DNA of 37,190 nucleotides from contig MU001518.1 in NCBI GenBank assembly GCA_010093485.1, forward strand, positions 181,559 to 218,748, written 5' to 3'. Each line of letters opens with the position of its first letter. Position 1 is the stretch's first letter. The notes beneath the pieces were generated by a model, which was not told where the DNA came from, made no database searches, and worked only from the letters and a program-made list of their open reading frames with translations. This document shows, in pieces, positions 24,303-36,106 of this stretch. This DNA is from Karstenula rhodostoma CBS 690.94 (taxonomy: Eukaryota; Ascomycota; Dothideomycetes; Pleosporales; Didymosphaeriaceae). The position numbers and the translations under genes were made by a program.

Positions 24303-26556
24303 ACTAATTAACCTATAAAAGCTAGTATTCTACCCTAAGAAGTATTATACTAACTCTAAAAATATTTAAATTCCTAACTTATTTAGGGGAATACCTTTTA
24401 TACTTCCTATAATATTTTAAAATAATAGATATAAAGTTTATATATATAGCCTTATTAATTCTAGTATATCTATATATAATTTTATTACCTTATAGCTAGA
24501 GAAAGTACTAAGGTATTAACTTAATATTAAGTTAATATAGCTTAAATATCTAATCCCTTTTAAGAGTTTTATTAGTAAAAAGGCCGTCTTAGTTAATTAC
24601 TACTTTTAAGTAGTACTTAATATTAATAGATACTCTATAACTATATAGTTTATTCTATATAAAATAGGAGACTATAACTTTATTATAGGATAAAAATTCT
24701 TTAAGAATACTAAAATACTAATTAATTATTATAACTAGTACTTATTATAGCTAGATAATATACTATTATAGATTATTACTCTACTTATAGTACTATACTA
24801 CCTACTCCTACTAGTTAATAAAAAATACTAGTTTAATACTAACTAATAGAATACTAACTTTAAAAAGGAGAATATTTAACTTTAATAAGTATAATTACTC
24901 TATAGGGAATATTTCTCTATAAAGGAGTTTAAAATTTTTATAAAGTCTATAATATTATTTATCTCTCTAGTATAGACTACCCCCTAGAACTATAGTAATT
25001 ATTAACTATTTTTAATAGAGCCTATTCTAGATAAGGATTTTATTATAATATACTATATATTTTTAAATAAGGATAGTAATAAAACCGAACTACTAGAGTC
25101 TAGAGATAAAAATTAGTAATTAGCTAAATCTAGTATTAAAAATAATACCCTAGTATATAGATATAGTAATAAGTTACTATATAATAATAAATTATTATTA
25201 GGGAAATTAACTATCTTTACTAAACCTAATTCTATTAGAGACCCTAGTAAATAAGTTATTAAGAAACTCTTATAAAAGTTAAAAATTAAACTAAAAAATT
25301 ACTTAAAGAACTAAATTATTACTACCTTCTACCCTATAGAGCGGCTTTAATATAAGAAAGATTTATATAAAATAAATAAAGTACTATCTAATCTAGAGCT
25401 ACTACCCTTAAAGGAACCCCCTAAGTATTAAATACTAATAAGAGAATAGCTCCTTAAGGCTAGTATTAATATTTTAACTATTTCTATTATAGTATTTATA
25501 GTTAGTATATAAAATATAGAGATTAGCTCTATTAGTTAATATAAGTTATTTAAACTTATAAAGGCTAAGTATTATAAAAAGAAAGCTATAACTAACTCTC
25601 TAGAAAAGTTTTAAAAATAACTACTAATAAAATTTAAAGCTAAGCTTCTCTACTATAGATAGGTAGAGATAGATATTTCTTACTTTAGTAAATAAAAGGT
25701 AAATACCTTACCCCTATAATAGGAAAGTATTAACTATAATATTATTTTTACTAAAAATATTAGTATTTTAAAGACCTCCCTACTATATCTTATATCTCTT
25801 AATAAGCTAGAATTACTATACCTATATATTTAGAATATAGTAAAGAAAGAGTTTATTTCCCCTAATAATACTAGCTTTACCTCCCCTATCTTATATATAA
25901 AGAAGTCTAAAGGGGGATAATATCTTTATATTAATTATAGAAGGCTTAATAGTATTACTAAAAAGAATATTATTTCTATATTACTATTAAAGGAAACTCT
26001 TATATACCTATTTAGGGTATATATATTTACTAAACTAGACCTATAATAAGCCTTTTACTATATATAACTTATTAAATATACCTCTAACCTCTTTATATTT
26101 TAAACTTAATATAATAACTTTAAGTATAATATTCTCCTTTTTAGTATAACTAATAGACTAGTATTATTCTAATACTTTATTAATATAATTTTAGTTAATA
26201 TAATTAACTTAATTTATATAGTTTATATTAATAATATCCTTATCTACTCTAAGGACCCCCTAGAGTACAAGGCTTATATATCTAAAATTATTAAATAGCT
26301 AAAAGAGTACTACCTCTATTATAATATTAAGAAAAGTAAATTTACTATTTAAAAAGTTAAATTTCTAGGCTTTATTATTACTATTAATAGGATTTATAAG
26401 GACCCTAAGAAGGAAACTATAATATAAAACTAAAAAAAGCCTACTAGCCTTTATACCCTCTAATTCTTTTTAGAATTCTATAATTACTATTAGGCCTATT
26501 TTAAAAACTATAGACGTGTTATTTAACCCCTTACTAAGCTAACTAAAAAAGGTATC

Positions 26557-26568
26557 TAGTATAAGTTT
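26557..26568 (+). repeat. Duplicated site, left of nested insertion
   Basis: TAGTATAAGTTT, repeated exactly at 27743-27754. In the protein frame both copies encode the same residues (Q/W-Y-K-F) of the segment between RT and RNase H, which shows that one copy is a duplication made by insertion rather than chance. Confidence 0.8.
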
Positions 26569-26744
26569 TAGGAGGGAAATAATAATAAGAAGATCGAGTT
26601 ATTAAGTATAGATAAAAATATTAATAAAAAGGTATTTCCCCTAGCTAATAGCTTAAAAATAAGTATATTTAAAAAAAGGTTATAAAAAGGTAAAGATTAG
26701 AGTAGGATTTAAACTAGGGTTATATAGCTTAATATCTTAGGGCT

Positions 26745-26797
26745 TAGTAATTAGAGGCTTGGCGCGTAGAGCGCTAATTACTAGCAGGTTCTAATTT
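26745..26797 (+). other. Hairpin with tRNA-like box motifs
   Basis: TAGTAATTAG at 26745-26754 and CTAATTACTA at 26774-26783 form a perfect 10-bp inverted repeat with a 19-nt loop. Overlapping it are GGCGCGTAGAGCGC (26761-26774), similar to a tRNA D-arm/A-box, and GGTTCTAATT (26788-26797), similar to a B-box (GGTTCGAATC) after RIP. The spacing is too short for an intact tRNA. A SINE head of tRNA origin is one possibility. Confidence 0.35.
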
Positions 26798-27530
26798 AAT
26801 TAACTATAGTTATAACTTTCTTCTATTAAGGTTAAGGCTAGATATTATAGTATAGTAATACTATAATACCTCTTCTCTCTATTTTCTTAAATATTATAAT
26901 ACTATATAATATAACTATAGATTCCAGCTCTTTACTATATAAAGGTACGCCATTTCCCTAGATAATATAGATAGCTAATAAGTATAGGAATATCTATAGT
27001 ATCGCTCTATATTACTATTAATCTCTAGGAGAATATAACTATAAAATCTTGCCTAGCTATTTACTAGGGCACTAATAATAACCTTAAAATTAAAGCTATA
27101 AAATAGCTACTATAAATCCAGGACTTCGCTAATACCTACTATAAAGTAAAGCGCTCTAATTATAGACCTAACTTAGGGGTAGTATAATATAACGCCACCC
27201 GCTAGCTTATACTATAGGTATAAGCTAGGCAGGTAGCCTTAATATTAGGAGAAGCTATCCTAGTATATTTATTAGAATAGACTTAGATATATAATAATAG
27301 AATCTAAGCTACTTAGTAATAGATCCTTAAAATCCTATTACTATCCTACTAACTATAGACAACCCTCTATACCCTAGAGAAGGGAAATAAGAATAAAGAT
27401 TTTATAGATAAATTACTAGAAAAGGGAAGTATTATATAAATATAAGAGGTACTTAATACTATTATAGTATTAACTAATTTATATTAAGCGACCTGCCCTA
27501 AGCGGGTTATAAAGTATAGAGCAGGTAGTA
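26750..27530. other. Island that escaped most RIP
   Basis: About a dozen CpA/TpG sites survive in some 780 bp (26760, 26785, 26925, 26952, 27049, 27070, 27119, 27196, 27229, 27360, 27493, 27522 approximately), roughly half as many as in the other 36 kb together. CpG is also more common (GGCGCG, GCGC, AACGCC, CCCGC, AAGCGGG). The island lies inside the nested insertion, so that insertion has had fewer RIP cycles than its host element. Confidence 0.88.
27202..27228. other. 11-bp inverted repeat (hairpin)
   Basis: CTAGCTTATAC, loop TATAG, GTATAAGCTAG. The stem is perfect, in a local GC-richer setting (CCACCCG before, GCAGG after). Function unknown; it could be a recombination or replication structure of the inserted element. 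Confidence 0.6.
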
Positions 27531-29893
27531 TTAGTATAGATATAGTAGCTTAAGTAGATAAAAAAGAAATAGGGGTATACTAGTTTTAAGGGTATCTAGA
27601 AGATAGGTATTATTAGAGGGTTAGCTATTATAATTACTTTAAGACCTAACTATAGATAGGTAGATAGTATCTCTTTAATTATAAATAGCTATAAAAAATA
27701 TTATAAAAATTAATAACTATTATTTATAAAGTAAAGACGCTATAGTATAAGTTTAAAAATAAGGAATATATTATTTTTTAAGCTATAAAGAATTTTCTCT
27801 ATTTAAATAATTTTATTATATAGTACTTCCCTTACTATAAGATATAAATAGAGATTAATACTAATAATAGTATTATTATAGAAGCTATTTTATAAATATA
27901 AGATAATAAAATCTAAAAATCTTTTAGTTTCTACTTATATAAAATAAAACTAGTAGAGATAAATTATAATATTTATAATAAAGAAATACTTACTATTATA
28001 AATAGGTTATATATATAATATATTTAGCTTATTAGTTTATAGTTAGAAGAGCTATTTACTATTATTATAGACTATTATATACTTAAATACTTCTCTATAA
28101 AATAAGAACTTATACTCTACTAGACTTATTAGTTAGAAATATTATTCTAGTATAATTATATAATTATATTTTACTTTAGATTTATAAATATTATAGTTAA
28201 TATACTATTATAGAAATAGAAAGAACTAGTTATATAAAAAATAAAAGCTAAGTTAGTTTATATAATATATTTCTTTCCCTAATAATAGGATATTACTAAT
28301 AATAATACTAATAATAAGGACTATAAAATAGTAGTATTAGTTACTATTACTAAGCTAAACTAGTAAAGTAGAGAGGCTAAATTATAAAACTCTTCTATTA
28401 TACTAGTAAACTACCTACTTAAAGTAAATTATACTAACCTAATCTTAGAACTATTTTAAAAGGCTACCTCTAAACTAAATAGTAAATATAATAGAATATC
28501 TTTTAGACTTTTTTTATACTAAGACTATCTAGTTATTTCTAAAACTAATTAGCTTTAAATAATCCTTATTTATATAGTTTACTTCTACTAGATAATTATA
28601 TACCCTAGTACTAAAAAGACCTATAAACTTATCTAGAAATTATACTATTAGAGCTATATATATATAGATATTAAATAGTTTATATATAATTATAAAATCT
28701 ACTACTAGACTAAGCCCCCTTATAATAAGAAGCTAGGCCTACTCTAGTTACTACCTATTCTAGAGGTTATATAGTAAAATATCTTTATAGACTTTAAGAA
28801 TTTTCTACTAGACTAAAAGGGCTTTAATAATATTATAGTTTATATATACTATCTAAATAAATATACTTTTTTACTACTATACTATAAAATAATTATTATA
28901 AAATAGGCTACCTTCCTTTACTACTAGTATATCTAGAGGATTTTTAGTATCCCTAAATCTATTATATTAGATTAAGGGCTATAGTTTACTTTTAATTTTA
29001 CTAGTAAACTATATTATTTTATAGATATATAGTAGAAATTTATATTTATAGGTTATATCTAAATAGATAGCTAAACTAAGATATATAATAAGTATATTAA
29101 CTAGTATTTTTACCTATTTATTAATAAATTTTAGGATAATTAGTTAGATCTACTACCTTTAATAGACTAGGTATAAGCCTCTTTACCTAATAAATCTACT
29201 AGTTTCTCTCTATATAAAATTAAGTTTAGCTATAAAGTTAAAGTTTTTTAGAACTAAAGAAATAGAGTTAGGTTATCTAAGAACTTCCCTAATAATATTA
29301 GCTTTAAGTAAGCCTATAAGTTTATTACTACTTACCTTAAAGCTATTATTTAGGTCTATAACTAGGCCTATTAGAACCTTATTATAGTATAAGACTTAAT
29401 AGTAAAATAAGCTAATAAATACTACTAACTATCTAATTTTATTATTAGTAACTTTATCTATATTACTCTAAAAGGCTTTTTAATATTATATCCCTCTATT
29501 AAGTTTAATAAGTAAATATATAGTCTATATTATATTATAGAAATAAAAAAGTTATTTTATAAATTTAAATTACTATTATATATAAAAGTTTATCTAGTAT
29601 TTTATATAGATTATCTTTAGAAAGTACCTAATAACCTACTTTCTAGATAATACTAACTATAGAAACTATTAACTAAAGTTAATAATACCCTTAAGTAGAA
29701 GGTATTACTTATTTATAATAGTTAATTAAGCTAGAAAAAACTTTAGTACTAAATAGTATAGTAAGACTATAACCTAGATAATATATAATATCTAGTATTT
29801 AACTTTAAAAATACCTTAAAGTTAGTAGGTAACTTTTATAACGCTAATCCTTAGGTAGCTAGACCCCCTAAGTACCTAGATACTTAAAAGAAA

Positions 29894-30450
29894 GCTATTC
29901 TTAATAAAGTATTTTTAGATAGTAATCCTAAAGATAATATACCTATTAAAGTAGGTAGTTAATAAAGGATTATCTAAAAATAGGCTAGTTAGTATAGTAG
30001 CTTAATTTAGATAGTCTATCTAGTATCTATAAGGTATACTTACCTTATACTTTTTAATACTATAAAGAATTAAGCTTTATATATTAAATATTTTAAGCCT
30101 TTAACTATAATAAGGAATTTAAGATTTTAAACTAGATTTTAACCTCTCCTTATAAGATTAGGGAACCCTATATAATATATATATAATAGCGTGTAACTAA
30201 CTATTTAGAAAAATTCTAAATAAAGGTATTTTTATATAGGAAATTATAGAGCCCTATATAATTATACTAGAGTAGGATACTCTAATCTAGTCTATAACTA
30301 TATAAGTTTAATAGGAAATTTTTTAAGGGTATAGAGAATATTTTTTTTATTTTTTTTTTTTTTTTTCTAGACTAATTTATTCTTTTCTTTCTTTTTATAG
30401 ATATAGGTATTTTTATAGTTCTTAGAGACTATTAAGACCCTAGATTACGC
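29894..30450 (+). other. 3' untranslated tail of copy B
   Basis: Between the end of the chromodomain and the polypurine tract. No domain recognised; some coding texture to about 30180. A T-rich run at about 30337-30366 (short T tracts broken by single A) lies before the polypurine tract. Confidence 0.5.
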
Positions 30451-30464
30451 TTAGAGGGGAGTAG
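30451..30464 (+). other. Polypurine tract (plus-strand primer)
   Basis: TTAGAGGGGAGTAG directly abuts the 3' LTR at 30465. The purine core AGAGGGGAG is the expected RNase H-resistant primer for plus-strand DNA synthesis in LTR elements. It survives RIP because it contains no CpA or TpG. Confidence 0.85.
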
Positions 30465-30710
30465 TATAAGGATTAATTTAACCTAAAATTAAATTCCCTT
30501 ATAGAATATTTATTTACCTTTAAGCTTAGACCTTATCTAGTAGCCTATATATAGATTAGTTAGTAAATCTTAAATACTTAGTATATAGAGAGTCCCTTCC
30601 TAGGACCCTCTCTATTTTAGTATTTTAAATTTAGTCTTAATTTATATGGTTTCTTCTATCTATTTAATTCTAAGAGTATTTACTCTATTTAGCCATATTC
30701 TAGCCTTATA
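30465..30710 (+). repeat. 3' LTR of copy B
   Basis: 246 bp, TATAAGG...CCTTATA, followed by the target duplication TTAGC. It keeps two RIP-sensitive sites (TpG at 30646, CpA at 30693) that both other LTRs have lost, so it is slightly less mutated. Confidence 0.95.
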
Positions 30711-30715
30711 TTAGC
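30711..30715 (+). repeat. Target-site duplication, right (copy B)
   Basis: TTAGC, identical to 21388-21392. Confidence 0.9.
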
Positions 30716-32101
30716 TATTTTTTAATACTCTTAAACTAGCTAATAGTAAGGCTAAATATAATTTTATAATTAATATCTTTAAGCTCTATAGGTTTAGAGT
30801 AAGTAGTAAACTAGACCTAGTTAAATAATATTAAAGGTAGTATTATAAAAGCTTAGTATAATATAATAGCTATATAAGACTAGAAAGAATAATTAGTAGT
30901 AAATAATAAATTATAAAATTAAATCTATTAGTATATTTTTATATTAGTTAGTATAGATAATTAAAAAAATAAATAATTTAATATAGTATTAGTACTAGAT
31001 TATATTATATTCTCTATTACTTAGAGTAAAGGTAAATAGTAAAGAAATACTTAAAAATAAAATAATTAAAAAAGTAAAGTTATTTTACTATAGGCTAATA
31101 TTTAAAGTATAGTAGTTAGATTATAAACTAACTTTTTATAAATCTATACTAGTTTATATTAATAAATAAAATATAGGGATTTTTATATTATATTAAATTA
31201 TTATAATAAGCTTTTTATTATCTTAGTAAAGGAAATATAAATATATATTTAATAGTAGAAAATAGGATAAAGTAATATTAATTAGTCTAAATATATAATA
31301 TAATAAGCCAATTTTATTTAAAACTATATAAGCCTATATTAATAGGTAGAGTATAGAATTTTTATATTATACTAAACTATTATATTAAACTATTATATTA
31401 AAGTTACTATTATATAGGGGAAGGAAATTAGTAAATATATACTTAAGAATAGGGAATTAGTTATACTTAAATAGATTATATTACTCTATATTAAAATATA
31501 GAATATATATTTTATATAAAGTATATTAATATAATATAAAAAAAAAGTATAAAGGAAACTATCTAAAAGTATAAAACTATATATTTAAATATAACTAAAC
31601 TAGTTAATACTATAATATAGAATAAAAGTAGAAAATATATTAAAAATATTTTTCTAGATCTAGATAATTAGTATATAATAGATAGTATTAATCTAAAATA
31701 TTATACTAGATTACTCTACTATAGAATAGAAAAGTAAAAAGAAATTATAAAAATTATTTTAAGCCTAGCTAGTTAATATATAATAGAGAGTATTAATTAT
31801 AAATAATTTACTAAATTACTAAGTAATATAGCTAGAAGTTAAACTATTAAAGTAATATAGCTACTAAAGAGAATATACCTATATTAATTATATAATTTTT
31901 ATTTATTTATACTAATTATAAACTTTTTATTTATAACTAAAATATTTAAATAGTTTTTTTTCTCTTTTACTTCTTTTTTTAATCCTATAAATAGCCCCTT
32001 TAATCTTAATATTTTTTTTTTACTTTTAAATTTTATACTAAACTAGTATAGTAAGTCTTTATAATTATATTTTATAAATATATACCTATCTATTTTATAA
32101 A
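30716..32101. other. Unresolved decayed sequence with a direct repeat
   Basis: Flank of copy B and upstream region of the SF1 helicase gene. No gene recognised. Two related segments of about 115 bp, near 31153-31266 and 31334-31453, share TATATTAATA, the block TTTTTATATTAT and AGTAAAGGAAA/GGGGAAGGAAA in the same order, offset about 181 bp. Confidence 0.45.
31153..31453 (+). repeat. Imperfect direct repeat, ~181-bp offset
   Basis: The first copy (about 31153-31266) and second (about 31334-31453) share ordered blocks but include small gaps. Part of the similarity may come from low complexity, so confidence is moderate. Confidence 0.5.
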
Positions 32102-32416
32102 TTACTAAAGATATACTCTCTATATATAAAAGTACTTTAATAAGTTATTAACTATTATATAGCTATTACTATTATAAATAGTCTAGTAGTATATTTTATT
32201 ACTTATAATACTAGTTACCTATTATCTAAAGGAAAGTTTTCTAAGAATATTATTATATTTATAATCTATCTAGAAAAAAAAAAGAATACTACTAATAATA
32301 CTAATAATAAAACTAAGAATATAATTAATAATAAAAATAATAATATTTTTAGCCTCTATATAAGTAATATTTTTATAAAGAAAAAGTCTATTAGTAAAAA
32401 AAACTTATTACTTCTT

Positions 32417-32674
32417 TATAATAAATATAAGTAATTTAGCTATTTTTAAACTTAATACTCTAACTAAATATATAACTAGTATAAGTAATCTAGCTATTTT
32501 TAAACTAAATACCCTAGCTATTTCTATAACTAATATAAGTAATTTAACTATTTTTAAACTAAATACTCTAGCTATCTCTATAACTAGTATAAGTAATCTA
32601 GCTATTTTTAAGCTAAATATTCTAATTAAATATACTATAAGTATAGTAATCTAGATTATTTAGTATTAAACTAT
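32417..32674 (+). repeat. 54-bp tandem repeat encoding five CCHC zinc knuckles
   Basis: Units begin TATAAGTAAT at 32426, 32480, 32534 and 32588, with a diverged fifth at 32642, exactly 54 bp (18 codons) apart. In the helicase frame each unit gives [C]-x2-[C]-x4-[H]-x4-[C] with every ligand read as tyrosine (TAT/TAC from TGT/TGC or CAT/CAC); the stop TAA following Lys fits CAA. A typical unit reads Y-N-Q-Y-K-Q-S-S-Y-F-Q-T-K-Y after replacing stops by Q. CCHC knuckles bind single-stranded nucleic acid, which suits an RNA helicase partner domain. Confidence 0.85.
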
Positions 32675-35600
32675 TAATTACCTAATAAGTATATAGCCTA
32701 TAATAAAAAAAAATATAAGTATAAAAAATATTTAAATAAATATTTTTATTATTTAGATATTAACTATATAGTTAATATATACTATATAATCTAATATATA
32801 GCTACTTCTATTAAAATACCTATTACTAAAAATACTTTTATTAAGGTATTTACTACTATAAATATACCTATTAAAATATTAACTAATCTAAATACTATAA
32901 AGAATATTAAACCCCCTCTTAGTATATTTAAAATACTAGAGATTAGCTAATTAGAAATTATAATATTTATAATAATATAGCCTAAATATATTTTATTTAT
33001 ATATTTATATTTAGTAATTTTATATTTAAGTAAGAATATAAAAGGCTATTAGATTTATAAAAAAACTATTCTCTAAATATCTATCTTTAACCTTTTATAG
33101 AATATTAAAATCTATAAGCTTTTACTTAACCTATTTTCTAATAACCCCTTATTTTTAAAAAAAAATAAGTATAATTTTAAGTAATTTAATATTTTAAATT
33201 ATAATAAGTTTTATAAATTAGTTTATAAAGAGAATATTACCTCTAGTCTCTATTATATTATCTAGCTAGTAGAATTATATAAAAATAATAATAATAAAGT
33301 AATAAACTATTTTATTTTTAGTTTATTATTTAATAGTAAATAGGGCCTATTTATATCTTATATATATATACTTTAAAATATAATACTAGAGTATTATTAA
33401 ATAAATATCTACTTTTATACTACTACTATTTTATAATTTAAAAATACTATAATTAAAATTAATATATTAATAAATAATTATTATATATATAATACCTTAG
33501 CTAACTAGTTTCTATATAAAAAGATTAATATTTAATTTAAAATAAAATTACCCCCTAATATATACCCCTAATATAAGATTAAGGCTTATAAATAGTTTAA
33601 TTACTATAATAAGCTTTTAATTATATATTTTTTTAATACTATTATAGAATTTAAGGTAATACTAAATATAGTATTTATACTAATATATATATATCTAGTT
33701 AAGATTAATAAAAATTCTAATTAATATTTCTACTTTATACTTATAATTATAGATAAGTATCTAAACCTTTATATTAATAATAAGTTTAATATTTAGTTTT
33801 TTAGTAAGAATATAAGTAAGAGTAATATATAATATAAAAATATTATACCCCTAAATAATTTTAGTAGGGGTCTAGAATACTATATATAAGTTTAATAACC
33901 TTATAATTATAAATTTAAATTTAATCTAGTATCTAAATTCTTAGCTAATTATATTATAAAGACTAGAGATTATAAAAATATTAATAAGCTATAGGTTATA
34001 CTAGACTATTATCTAGAAATCTAGATTTATATTTAGACTAAGAAACTAAAAAACTAGATTAAATATAAAATTAATACTCTATAAAAGTTATTTTAAAAAA
34101 AGGAGAAACTATAGTATTTATTTAATATATTTTTAAATAATAATATACTTAGCCTTTTTATATATAACTACTTTAGTCTATATATTAAAAAGTATAAATA
34201 GAAGATTATAAATATTATTATTAACTAAGCTACCTATACTATTAAACTAAAGAATAAGTAATTAATATACTTTATTTTTTTAAAAAGTTTATAAGATATA
34301 GTTAGCCTTATATAAGGTACTAGTAGTATAGATAAATCTAGACTAATTAAGGTTATTATATATTACTATTATAAAATATTTATAAAAAGTTATAATATAA
34401 AATAGCTTTAGGTTATCTTATCTATTAATATATAGCTAGATAAACTAATTATATAAATATATAATTACCTTATAATATAATATAAAAAGTATTATATAAA
34501 CTATCTTAATATTAATATTCTATACTCTATTATAATTCACTAGTATATATAAATAATAGAAAAGAAGGTTTAGTAAAAAAATATACTTATTAAATATAAG
34601 AATATTAATACTTATCTAGAATATATACTTAGCCCTAATAATTCTACTACTATTACTAATAATAATACTATTAATAAATTTAGTATAGAGAAACTATTAA
34701 TTAACTATATACTATATATATTATTAATAAAGAAAAATAATACCCTTAATAATATATAACTAAAGGAAGGCTATATATTTAAAGGATAGTAAATATTATA
34801 CCTTACTAATATCTCTATAATAGATAAACTCTACTATCCTATTACTAATCTAGATTTAAAAAAATATAAATTATTTTATAACTTATTTAATAAATATAGT
34901 AAAGGCTATAAATTTAAATTTAAGAATATAGAAATATTTAATATAGCTATAAATTATATAATAGTCTATCTAGCTAAAATTACCTATATTATTTTTATAA
35001 TACTATATATTTTATTAGAGTATTATATATATATAAAGTTATAGATCTATATTATATTTTAGAATAAAATTAATAGAATTACTAAGTATTAAATACTTTA
35101 TTCCTATATTTAGTTATAACTAGATATCTATTATATTCTTTTTAGAAATATCTACTAACTATCTTCTATTATAAAATTAACTAAAATTATTAAAAATCCC
35201 TATTTCTAGAAATAAACTAGTATTTTACTATTTATATATCTTCTATTTAATAGTCTCTTTTAGCTCTAGTTAAACTTATAATACTAGTATATAGAGAATA
35301 TTATTAACTTAGTAAATATAGTCTAGTTAGATAAGTAACTATATACTAATTTTAGTATTAATAACTAATTTAATATTCCCCTTATCTATAAGTTTTTTAA
35401 AAAGAAATTTAATATAAAAAAAATAATTTATTTTATCTAGACTATAGGTAAAATTAATATAAATTTAATTATTAAGTTAAGATTTAATATATTCTTTACT
35501 AAATATAGTTTTAATTTCCTAATCTAGTTTCTTAATTAGGGTTTTAAGGGTAAGAATATTCTTATTATTATATTTTATATAATATAGTATTTAGTCTATA

Positions 35601-36106
35601 TTATAGGTATCTATATAATTACTATATACCTATTAAATAAGGTAAAAAATACTAATAAGTTTAAAAGTATTTTTAAGAATATAATAAAGGTAATAATTAT
35701 TACTATTAATAATATTTAGGGTTTAGAAAAAAATATTATATTATTTAATAATACTATTACTAGTACCCTTAACTTTATATTTAATATAAACTATATATTA
35801 TTAACTTTTACTTATCTTTATAATAGTATAATTATTATTAGAAATAGTACTACCTATTAGTTAGTATTAAATAAAAATAAATATTACTAGAAAATTATAT
35901 ACTATTAAATAGTATATTATTACTATAAGTAGAGGTATTTTATAAATTTAGAGGGTAATAAAACTAAAAAATAATAGACTAAAATTAAACTTTTAATTAA
36001 ACTAAATAAAATATTTATTAATTTCTATACCTTTTAGACTATAGATTAGAACCCCTATAATCTAGAAGATAATAATATCTAAAAAGGCCCTATTCTAAAT
36101 ATTTTT

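Larger units (their letters stand above)
26569..27742. mobile_element. 1174-bp nested insertion in copy B pol
   Basis: The insertion lies between the RT thumb and RNase H, bounded by the 12-bp duplication TAGTATAAGTTT. Removing it with one copy of the duplication restores the pol frame. It is absent from what remains of copy A, which ends before this point. No terminal inverted repeat is evident and no protein family is recognised. A minus-strand reading between about 27220 and 26880 is open apart from TAG/TAA, but does not suggest a known domain. The 12-bp duplication fits target-primed (LINE/SINE-like) insertion or a DNA transposon with long duplications. Which one is undecided. Confidence 0.75.
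24232..29893 (+). pseudogene. pol: pol of copy B: protease, RT, RNase H, integrase, chromodomain (decayed, interrupted)
   Basis: Protease D-S-G reads N-S-S at 24457-24465 in A-L-I-N-S-S-I. RT carries Y-I-N-N (from Y-x-D-D) at 26224-26235 and continues through the thumb (P-L-T-K-L-T-K-K-G) to 26568. After the 1174-bp insertion the frame resumes at 27743. RNase H starts I-E-I-N-T-N-N at about 27848, with Y-N-I-Y-N-K-E-I-L near 27967. Integrase: zinc-binding region about 28600-28700; core D at 28790-28792 (kept), D at 28970-28972 (kept), E at 29078-29080 now AAG (Lys), giving D-x59-D-x35-E. After a C-terminal linker, a chromodomain-like segment ends near 29880 with F-Y-N-A-N-P and A-R-P-P-K-Y-L, as in fungal chromoviruses. 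Pol is in the -1 frame relative to gag. Confidence 0.93.
21393..30710 (+). mobile_element. Full-length Ty3/gypsy chromodomain retrotransposon, copy B
   Basis: 9318 bp from LTR to LTR, flanked by the 5-bp duplication TTAGC. Without the nested insertion and its duplicated site (1186 bp) it would be 8132 bp. Domain order is gag, protease, RT, RNase H, integrase, chromodomain, which defines a Ty3/gypsy chromovirus. Every enzyme is inactivated by RIP-type changes. RT is in frame 1, while RNase H, integrase and chromodomain are in frame 2, and the 1186-bp difference (remainder 1 on division by 3) exactly accounts for that shift. The element therefore carries no net indel in its pol landmarks apart from the insertion. 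Confidence 0.95.

Noticed and set aside
26761..26797. Functional tRNA gene
   Set aside because: The D-arm-like and T-arm-like motifs are too close together and no acceptor stem pairs.
32417..32674. CRISPR array (regular 54-bp repeats)
   Set aside because: No repeat/spacer structure; contiguous tandem units in a coding frame.
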